NCBI RefSeq assembly: GCF_000373925.1
Contig: NZ_KB892757.1
Location: 1 to 40,605 of the forward strand
Source: Actinopolymorpha alba DSM 45243
Lineage (GTDB): Bacteria > Actinomycetota > Actinomycetes > Propionibacteriales > Actinopolymorphaceae
DNA: 40,605 nucleotides
Direction: 5' to 3'
Positions 17,947-23,856 of the stretch are shown here, piece by piece (the first letter of the stretch is position 1; every line of letters starts with the position of its first letter). The position numbers and the translations under genes were made by a program. Below the pieces are notes generated by a model. It was not told the origin of the DNA. It saw only the letters and a list, made by a program, of their open reading frames with translations, and did not search any database.

Positions 17947-18069
17947 CCTGGCGCGGCGTACCTGCCGGGCTGGTTCTGTTCGATGCCCGCCCGGCCAATG
18001 GAGGCCGAACCAGCGTTGGTCCTTGCATTCGGCCATCCGCCGAGACACGATGATGATCTTGACGTCGTT

Positions 18070-18160
18070 GGGAATGATCACGTTTGCGTGATCGTTCCCC
18101 ACGAAACGTGGCAAATTTGCCTAGCCTGGTGGGGAATGACCACGTAAACGTGATCATTCC
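18070..18160. repeat. Array of four palindromes upstream of the radical SAM gene
   Basis: In order: hairpin 18070-18099 (arms GGGAATGATCACG and CGTGATCGTTCCC, loop TTTG); CCACG-AAA-CGTGG (18099-18111); perfect palindrome GGCAAATTTGCC (18110-18121); hairpin 18133-18160 (arms GGAATGACCACG and CGTGATCATTCC, loop TAAA). The first and last share the arm GGAATGATCACG with one mismatch each. The array ends 20 bp before the GTG start, so it lies in the promoter or leader. It could be an operator set, an RNA switch or an inserted repeat element. Confidence 0.7.
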
Positions 18161-18179
18161 GGCGGAGCCTGGAGGGGCT

Positions 18180-20276
18180 GTGGAGGACGCTCGACTGACC
18201 CTGGTCTCCATGCCCTGGAATCTGCCGACCCGTCCTTCCATCCAGCTCGGCGTGCTCGCTGGGTTCGCCCGCGCGCGCGGGGGTTCGGTGGTGTCCGTCC
18301 TGCCCCTGCACGTCGACTGGTTCGACTTCCTCCGCACGCGGATGGGCTCCGGCGCCGAGGAGGCGTTGGACTTCTACCGCTACGTCGCCGAGGGGCTTTA
18401 TCCCGCGCTGGCTGGCGACTGGGTATTCGCCGGCTGCCTTCACCCTGGCTTCCACGAGGAGGAGTACCTCTCGTTCCTCACCGACCGGCAGGTGGCCGCC
18501 GGACGACGCGAGCGCCTGCGGGAGCTGCGCGCAGTGGCCGCCGACTTCATCGAGACCGCGGCGGAGCAGGTGGTCGCGACCAGGCCGGACGTCCTGGGCA
18601 TGACCGCGACCTTCAGCCAGACCATGCCATCCCTCGCCCTCGCCAACCGGGTGAAGCAACTCGCGCCCGAGGCCGTCATCATCCTGGGCGGGAGCAACTG
18701 CGACGGCGTGATGGGGCCCGCGTTGCTCCGGTCGTACCCCTTCCTCGACGGTGTGGTCTCCGGCGAAGGTGAACGGCCGCTCGGGCACATCCTCGATTCG
18801 GTACGCGCTCACCGGTCTCTCACACCCACCAACGGCTTCCTGCCTCGGGAGGCCCTCGAAGACCACGACGACGGGGAACCGGGAGAACTAGGGGAACGCG
18901 GAGAACGCCCGCCGAGCTCCCGTACCGATCCCGGCCTCGACGGACTCGGGCTGGCCCCGACCACGCCGGACTATGACGACTACTTCGTCCGGCTCCAGGA
19001 CAGCCCCGACCACGACCTCCTCCTGCGCCACTGCGAGCTGCCGATCGAGATGTCGCGCGGGTGCTGGTGGGGTGAGAAACACCACTGCACGTTCTGCGGC
19101 CTCAACGGCACGACCATGAAGTTCAGGAGCAAGGACGGCAGCGCCCTTGCCGAGCAGCTCCAGCGGTTGGCCGGCAAGCACGGCGTCCTGAACTTCTACG
19201 CGGTGGACAACATCCTCGACATGCGCCACATCGACGAGGCGATGCCCGAGGTGGCCGCGCTCGACCTGGACTTCTCACTCTTCTTCGAGGTGAAAGCGAA
19301 CCTCCGCCGGCACCACCTGCGAAAGATCCGGGCCGCCGGCGTCACCCTGGTGCAGCCTGGCATCGAAAGCCTGAGCACGCCGATCCTGCGAAGCGTCGAC
19401 AAGGGCGTCACCGCGTTCCAGTGCATCAGGTTCCTGCTCGACTGTGCCGAGGTCGGGATCGCGGCGGAATGGAACATGATCCTGGGCCTGCCGGCCGAGA
19501 CGCCGGAGCGGTTGCGCGAGGTGATCCAGCTCGTCCCGTCGCTCATCCATCTGCGCCCGCCCACGATCAGCCCGCTCGAGGTGGAGCGGTTCAGCCCCTA
19601 CTTCGATCGCGCGAACGACCATGACATCCGGCTGCTGGGGCCGCGGGAGGGATACCGGCACGTCTTCGACGTCGACCACGACGAGCTCGCGGACATCGCG
19701 TACATGTTCAGGTTCGAGGTTGTCGACGAGGACGCGGCGAACGAGACGCTTCGCGAGCAGCTGCGGACCCGGGTCGGTATCTGGCGCAAGGTCTGGCGGG
19801 AAAGCACACTGGCGTACCGCCGAGGCCCGGGGTTCCTGGTCGTCGACGACAACCGGCGTGGGCTGCCTCGGCGCAGGCACCTCCTCCGGGGAGCGGACGG
19901 CGACCTCTTCGCCGCCTGCCTCGGTGGCACCAGTGTGTCGAAGCTGCGTGCCCTGGCCGGATCGCTCGGGTGCTCGGACGGCGACATCGACCGCCTGCTT
20001 GGCCAGTGGCGCTCCGCTCGACTGATCTATGAGGAGGCCGGGCAGGTCCTCGCGCTTCCGGTCAATCTGGCCCGGCCACGGCCGGACGACGGCGCCGACC
20101 GGACGCCGATCACGAACGGCAGCAGCGCGCACCTGAGCGACACCGGTCCCGCCAGTGACCTGGACACGCTCCTGGTGCCGGCACTCGCGGACTCTCGTGA
20201 CGTCGCGTCGCGGGCGTCCGCCCCAGGACCTCCCGGACCGCTCCCGCTCACATCGCGCGGGAGACGGGAGGGTTGA
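18180..20276 (+). CDS. RiPP-maturation radical SAM C-methyltransferase (B12-dependent type)
   Basis: Predicted enzyme of 698 residues that modifies a ribosomal peptide by radical chemistry, probably C-methylation. It starts like the family called RiPP maturation radical SAM protein 1 (LTLVSMPWNLPTRPSIQLG). The N-terminal part (1-230) is a cobalamin-binding-type domain with ILGGSNCDG. The radical SAM core carries an atypical CX7CX2C cluster motif: C295, C303, C306 in SRGCWWGEKHHCTFCGLNG. A winged-helix-like domain (about 575-620) and a low-complexity tail follow. The GTG at 18180 has GGAGGGG just upstream, although the spacing is short; ATG 18210 is an alternative. It is the first gene of a set with the precursor (38 bp on) and the YcaO. 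Methylation is the family expectation, not shown here. Confidence 0.88.
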   Translation: MEDARLTLVSMPWNLPTRPSIQLGVLAGFARARGGSVVSVLPLHVDWFDFLRTRMGSGAEEALDFYRYVAEGLYPALAGDWVFAGCLHPGFHEEEYLSFLTDRQVAAGRRERLRELRAVAADFIETAAEQVVATRPDVLGMTATFSQTMPSLALANRVKQLAPEAVIILGGSNCDGVMGPALLRSYPFLDGVVSGEGERPLGHILDSVRAHRSLTPTNGFLPREALEDHDDGEPGELGERGERPPSSRTDPGLDGLGLAPTTPDYDDYFVRLQDSPDHDLLLRHCELPIEMSRGCWWGEKHHCTFCGLNGTTMKFRSKDGSALAEQLQRLAGKHGVLNFYAVDNILDMRHIDEAMPEVAALDLDFSLFFEVKANLRRHHLRKIRAAGVTLVQPGIESLSTPILRSVDKGVTAFQCIRFLLDCAEVGIAAEWNMILGLPAETPERLREVIQLVPSLIHLRPPTISPLEVERFSPYFDRANDHDIRLLGPREGYRHVFDVDHDELADIAYMFRFEVVDEDAANETLREQLRTRVGIWRKVWRESTLAYRRGPGFLVVDDNRRGLPRRRHLLRGADGDLFAACLGGTSVSKLRALAGSLGCSDGDIDRLLGQWRSARLIYEEAGQVLALPVNLARPRPDDGADRTPITNGSSAHLSDTGPASDLDTLLVPALADSRDVASRASAPGPPGPLPLTSRGRREG

Positions 20277-20314
20277 CGTACCACCGAGAGTTGTGCCGAG
20301 AGGAGGAGATGGCA

Positions 20315-20458
20315 ATGGGCGTGGGCTGTAGTGGCGACGGTATCTACATGCTCGACGACGAGTTCCTCGAGGAGAGCCCGTGGTCGGCGGAACTCACCGA
20401 GCTTGAGCTCGAAGAGCTTCGGGCTTGGGAGCGCGACGAGAGAGTGACTCGCGTCTGA
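20315..20458 (+). CDS. RiPP precursor with bottromycin-like C-terminal follower peptide
   Basis: Peptide of 47 residues between the radical SAM and YcaO genes. The N-terminus is MGVGCSGDGIYMLDDE; the C-terminal half contains FLEESPWSAELTELELEEL and then RAWERDERVTRV. From memory, the bottromycin precursor has FLNDDPNNAELSALEMEEL at the same place, followed by a Trp at the same distance, with 12 of 23 residues identical in the aligned block. Bottromycin precursors start M-G and carry the core at the N-terminus, so the core here should be GVGCSGDG or slightly longer. Cys5 is the only cysteine and the likely YcaO target. The ATG at 20315 is chosen because AGGAGGAG (20301-20308) is 6 bases away; ATG 20309 directly abuts it. 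No homology search was possible. Confidence 0.82.
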   Translation: MGVGCSGDGIYMLDDEFLEESPWSAELTELELEELRAWERDERVTRV

Positions 20459-20467
20459 GCGACCGGG

Positions 20468-20510
20468 GTGGGGCGGTGCCGGCGGCGTTGTGTTCGCTGG
20501 ACCGCCCCAC
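20468..20510 (+). terminator. Hairpin between precursor and ycaO (likely attenuator)
   Basis: Perfect 10-bp stem GTGGGGCGGT (20468-20477) / ACCGCCCCAC (20501-20510) with a 23-base loop, starting 10 bp after the precursor stop. Its place suggests partial termination, or stabilisation of the upstream mRNA, giving more precursor than YcaO. The ycaO ribosome site (AAAGGA, 20527-20532) lies just past it. Confidence 0.6.
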
Positions 20511-20540
20511 GTCGTGTCCTTGACTGAAAGGACGAGCCGC

Positions 20541-21887
20541 GTGGGACGACCCGCGTTCGAGGCCGTGACACCGGAGCGCGAGATCAGCGTTCGGGCGGCC
20601 ATCGAACGCGCCCGGCGGGAGCTCGCGGCCCTGGATCTCGACGTCGAGGAACGCGTGCTCGGCGACACTGAGCTGCCGGTGACCATCTACACCGCGCGCG
20701 ATCGGGCCGGAAAGGTCGTGTCGAGGAGCCTCGGCAAGGGCCCGGGCGCGCAGAGTTACGCCAGCGGTCTCTTCGAACTCATCGAGCACTACTACCTCGA
20801 CTGGCGGCGACGTCCATATGACCGGGGCGAACCGGCGTTCCTTCCGGTTGAGGAGCTCGCGGCGCAGCCGCACCTCGCGCGGGCGAACCTGGTTCAGAGA
20901 CTGCGTGTCGGTCTGCGAGGCCAGCAGCTGTTCTCCGCCCGCTACCAACCGCTGGACGGCGGCCATCCCGCACTGAACGGCGGCGGTCCGCTGTGGTTTC
21001 CGGTTTTCATGCGCGATCCCGCCTACCCCCACCACATGGCGCCGGATGACCAGAGCGAGTTCCGGTCGTACCGCCACTTCTCCAGCGGCATCGGAACGGC
21101 CGCGGGCGTCACGACGGCGGAGGCGTTGCTGCACGCGATCTGCGAACTCGTGGAGCACGACGCGATGTCGCAGGCGCTCGCTGAGTGGTACGTCGGGCAT
21201 TGTGGTGACCATGCGGAGCGGCCGGTGCGGTTGCGCCGGGTGGATCCGGCGACTCTGTCTCCGGAGACGGCCGCCATCTTCGAACGCGTCCGTGCGCGCG
21301 TCGACGGCGAGCTCTGGTTGCTCGACATCACGGGTACGCCCGGGATTCCGGCGTACCTCGCGGGGACGGCCGATCCCACCCGACCCGTCGCGCGCACCGG
21401 ACGCGGCGCGTCGCTCCTGCCGGACTATGCGGCGCAGCGGGCGCTCACTGAACTCCTCCAGATCAGCCTGAGCCAAGAGCAGGATCCCGAGACGGCTCGG
21501 AAGCAGGGTCGCACCATGGTGGAACGCCTGGCGCGATGGCCATGGATGGCGCGGGCGGCGCGGCTCGACCTCACCGAACTCGCTGGTCGCCTGCCGACAG
21601 TTCGGACGCCCCTCAGGGCGTCGCCGGCACGGGCGAAGGACGTACCCGCGCTCCTGTCCGAAACGCTGCGCCGCCTTGCTGAGCGGGACATCGCGGTGTA
21701 CTTCCGCCACGCGAAACCGCCCGATCCTGGTGGCACGGAGCCGTCTGGCGAAGCGACCGGCGGTGCGACCGGCTCTGGTGTCGTGGTGGTGGACGTCCTC
21801 GCTCCGGGGCTGGAATTGCTCGACATCGTGCGCAACGGACTGCCGCTCCCGCCCACAGGCCGGCTCGCGCACCTCCTGAATTCCTGA
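20541..21887 (+). CDS. Stand-alone YcaO-family cyclodehydratase
   Basis: ATP-dependent enzyme of 448 residues that activates a peptide backbone carbonyl, giving azolines, amidines or thioamides in RiPPs. The ATP/Mg motifs are recognisable: LFELIEHYY (E79, E82), HAICELVEHDAM (E202, E205, H206) and LTELLQ (E304, Q307). The C-terminus ends with a proline-rich GLPLPPTGRLAHLLNS. No E1-like or ocin-ThiF partner gene is present, as in bottromycin-type and thioamide systems. The GTG at 20541 is chosen for the AAAGGA site 9 bases upstream; an earlier in-frame GTG at 20490 falls inside the hairpin. It closes the RiPP gene set; the next gene is on the other strand, 665 bp away. Which bond it forms cannot be told from sequence. 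Confidence 0.88.
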   Translation: MGRPAFEAVTPEREISVRAAIERARRELAALDLDVEERVLGDTELPVTIYTARDRAGKVVSRSLGKGPGAQSYASGLFELIEHYYLDWRRRPYDRGEPAFLPVEELAAQPHLARANLVQRLRVGLRGQQLFSARYQPLDGGHPALNGGGPLWFPVFMRDPAYPHHMAPDDQSEFRSYRHFSSGIGTAAGVTTAEALLHAICELVEHDAMSQALAEWYVGHCGDHAERPVRLRRVDPATLSPETAAIFERVRARVDGELWLLDITGTPGIPAYLAGTADPTRPVARTGRGASLLPDYAAQRALTELLQISLSQEQDPETARKQGRTMVERLARWPWMARAARLDLTELAGRLPTVRTPLRASPARAKDVPALLSETLRRLAERDIAVYFRHAKPPDPGGTEPSGEATGGATGSGVVVVDVLAPGLELLDIVRNGLPLPPTGRLAHLLNS

Positions 21888-21973
21888 GGTCGGAAGCCTC
21901 GCCGCACCCGTCCAGGTGGAGGGTTATTCAGAACCCGTCGCCGGATATTCCTGAAGCGGCCGGCGCTTCCTGG

Positions 21974-22019
21974 GTTGTCATAGGTTTCTCGGCTAAGAGA
22001 CCGAGAAACCTATGACAAC
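21974..22019 (+). terminator. Long perfect hairpin after ycaO
   Basis: GTTGTCATAGGTTTCTCGG (21974-21992) pairs perfectly, 19 bp, with CCGAGAAACCTATGACAAC (22001-22019) around the loop CTAAGAGA. It lies 87 bp after the ycaO stop and probably ends RiPP transcription. It has no T-run, and it may equally be a dispersed palindromic element. Confidence 0.6.
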
Positions 22020-22088
22020 TCGCGAGTTCCCTGATTCTCGGCAATGAAGCTGAGGCACCTCCGCCAAGTAGGGCGTGCCGCGGGTGCT

Positions 22089-22212
22089 GTCTCACATTGA
22101 GTACACCTTCTCCGATACGAGGCGGGGCATATTCCCGTCAGGCAAGGCAAGTTTGCCTAGTGAGGTGGGGACTTGCCGCGTGAGGTTTCGCCCGTCTCAC
22201 ATGGCGTACACC
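22089..22212 (+). repeat. Spaced 19-bp direct repeats
   Basis: GTCTCACATTGAGTACACC (22089-22107) and GTCTCACATGGCGTACACC (22194-22212) match at 17 of 19 positions and start 105 bp apart. They enclose the 36-bp element at 22146-22181. Function unknown. Confidence 0.55.
22146..22181 (+). repeat. 36-bp element related to DNA upstream of the RiPP locus
   Basis: Starts GGCAAGTTTGCCTAG and matches 18110-18145 (start GGCAAATTTGCCTAG) at 28 of 36 positions in the same orientation. The two copies bracket the radical SAM, precursor and ycaO genes. Confidence 0.55.
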
Positions 22213-22262
22213 CTGCGCGTACGGATGCTGAGAGATCAGGCCAAGGGGCCTAGGTAATCGAG

Positions 22263-22309
22263 GATCGTGAAGGATTCTGGTCACATAGCGACGAAAATCC
22301 TTCACGATC
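22263..22309 (+). repeat. Dispersed hairpin repeat, copy 2
   Basis: Stem GATCGTGAAGGATT (22263-22276) / AATCCTTCACGATC (22296-22309), perfect over 14 bp, loop CTGGTCACATAGCGACGAA. The same stem as at 9616-9662 and 17 of 19 loop bases are shared, so the copies are related by descent rather than chance. Confidence 0.8.
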
Positions 22310-22552
22310 ACGGCCCCGCGCTTCGAGACGGTCGCGGGGCGGTCGCGACCTCACGCGATATCTCCCGACGAAGCATACTGAATTCGTCTTACTTGGTGAC
22401 GACGTGGCGCACCAGAGCCCGAACTGGTCGCACATCTGCGGTACCTCGGTAAGACCGTGGAAACTACAGGGTGTTATAAAACCCCGGAGGCTCCACAATC
22501 TGACTCGGCGGGGGACCTGCACCCCTCCACGGGACTTGCCCGCGGTCTCTGG

Positions 22553-23593
22553 TCACGAGAGATAGGGCGCGAGGAATCCGGCGATCTCGGCGGGGCTACC
22601 CCATCGAAGGTCCTGGGCCGGATTCGTGCCACGCTCGATCGCCGCGTGGACAAGGGCCCACAACTCCTCGGCGGCTTCGTCGCCGTCCGCCACCGTGACC
22701 GCCGCATGGTGAGAGAGGAACTCCACCCGGCGGCGTTCGTCGGACTGCTTCGCGCAGACGGCGACCGTCGGGATGGCGTTCTTCACCAGTTCGTTGGTGG
22801 TGCTCCCGCCGACGGAAAAGACGACGTCGGACGCGCGGTAGTACGTGCTGGCCTGGTTACTCCGTCCCACCAGGGAGATGCCGGGTCCTTGGGGTACGGC
22901 GCCGAGCGTCTGCTCGGCCTCCCGCTCGTCGAAGAGGAGGAGCAGCCTGCTTCCCGCCGGCGCCCTGCTCCACGCCTGGACGACAACGGACGCGGCTTGC
23001 CGGAGAATCCCGGACTTGACAGAGTACATCCGCCCCAGCGCCAGCGTGGCGACGAACGCGGACTCGGGGATGCCGAGAGCGGCTCGAGCACTCTGTCTGT
23101 CCACCGTGATGTCGGGAACGATCGGACCGATCGCCGTCACCTTGTGGGAGAGGCGGGACGGGATCGGCTCGACCTCTGGCCAGTCGGGTAGGACGATGTG
23201 GTCGGCGGATCCGAGGAAGACGCCGACCTGGGGCTTTCCCTGCGTGAGATAGAACGAGCACATCATCAGCACACAAGGAATCCCGAGGCCCGCGCACATT
23301 CTGGGTACGAAGAAGAGATCATCGGAGAAGACCACCGCGGGCTTGTCCCCGCCCCGAAGGTAATCGAAGATCCGCTCACCCGCGCGTACCGAATGATCCT
23401 CGGTGTCCGCAATACCCAGATCCACGCAGGTAATTCCGTACATCCGCAGGTAGTCCACGCCGGCACCAGCTGAGGCGAGCTCCACCCGATGCGGACCGCC
23501 GGCCAGGGCCTGGAGCGCGGGGAGGATGAGACGGGCCCGCGAGGCGTGTCCGTAACCATGGCCTCGGCACAGATAGATGATCGATCGGTCCAC
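22553..23593 (-). CDS. Glycosyltransferase, GT-B fold (MGT/MurG-like)
   Basis: Predicted nucleotide-sugar-dependent glycosyltransferase of 346 residues. The N-terminal LCRGHGYGHASRARLILPAL is the acceptor-side motif of GT-B enzymes of the glycosyltransferase-family-28/MGT type, and FSVGGSTTNELVKNAIPTVA is the C-terminal donor-binding motif. No transmembrane helix is obvious. The GTG at 23593 is supported by GGAGGAG directly upstream on the minus strand. It diverges from the GT/acyltransferase fusion across 263 bp, so the two may share regulation and act on one glycolipid or glycoside. The natural acceptor is unknown. Confidence 0.8.
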   Translation of the reverse strand: MDRSIIYLCRGHGYGHASRARLILPALQALAGGPHRVELASAGAGVDYLRMYGITCVDLGIADTEDHSVRAGERIFDYLRGGDKPAVVFSDDLFFVPRMCAGLGIPCVLMMCSFYLTQGKPQVGVFLGSADHIVLPDWPEVEPIPSRLSHKVTAIGPIVPDITVDRQSARAALGIPESAFVATLALGRMYSVKSGILRQAASVVVQAWSRAPAGSRLLLLFDEREAEQTLGAVPQGPGISLVGRSNQASTYYRASDVVFSVGGSTTNELVKNAIPTVAVCAKQSDERRRVEFLSHHAAVTVADGDEAAEELWALVHAAIERGTNPAQDLRWGSPAEIAGFLAPYLS

Positions 23594-23621
23594 CGCTCCT
23601 CCGAAGACCCTGCGTCGCGCG

Positions 23622-23661
23622 TGCTCTGTCGTGCCGTGAGTTGCTCTACCGTGCCGTGAGT
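23622..23661. repeat. 20-bp tandem direct repeat in a divergent promoter region
   Basis: TGCTCTGTCGTGCCGTGAGT (23622-23641) is followed at once by a copy (23642-23661) differing at two positions. It lies between two divergent glycosyltransferase genes. It may be a regulator-binding site occupying two turns per unit, or simple replication slippage. Confidence 0.6.
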
Positions 23662-23856
23662 CCGTCCTACCTGGAATCAGCCGTTATGGGAGAGGTTCTG
23701 AGCGCGGCGGCGCCGCCCGGAGCCTCCATTGCGTCGGACAAAGATACCGACGTCACCTCACGAACCCGGACCTTCGTGCGCCAAAGAGCCCTCGGACGAT
23801 TGCCCGAACCTGACAAGCTGGGGATAAGCGCGAAGTGTCATGGGGGAGGCGTGGGC

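Larger units (their letters stand above)
21888..22552. other. Repeat-rich intergenic region downstream of ycaO
   Basis: 665 bp without a supported gene. In order it holds a 19-bp perfect hairpin (21974-22019), a pair of 19-bp direct repeats 105 bp apart (22089-22107 and 22194-22212) enclosing a 36-bp element (22146-22181) related to DNA upstream of the radical SAM gene, a copy of the dispersed hairpin (22263-22309) and a further stem GCCCCGCG/CGCGGGGC (22313-22340). The part from 22341 to 22552 shows nothing convincing. Short open frames here lack ribosome sites. Confidence 0.6.

Noticed and set aside
20490-20540. Earlier GTG start for the YcaO gene
   Set aside because: It lies in the loop of the hairpin and has no Shine-Dalgarno sequence; GTG 20541 has AAAGGA at a proper distance.
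18180-21887. Identification as a bottromycin cluster
   Set aside because: The core sequence differs completely, and the second YcaO, extra methyltransferases, P450, amidohydrolase and aminopeptidase genes are absent. Only the follower and enzyme types are shared.
22440-22500. tRNA-like 3' end (CCCCGGAGGCTCCACA), possible attachment site
   Set aside because: It looks like the T-arm and acceptor end of a tRNA, but no matching 5' acceptor strand or anticodon arm can be found and the loop is not TTCGA-like. Kept out as chance resemblance.
21888-22552. Short open frames in the repeat-rich gap (for example 22075-22257 and 22267-22452)
   Set aside because: They run through hairpins and repeats, lack ribosome sites and show no protein-like composition.
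23641-23856. N-terminal extension of the fusion enzyme
   Set aside because: It would run through the tandem repeat and has no ribosome site. Conserved glycosyltransferase sequence begins only after 23857, which has GGAGG upstream.
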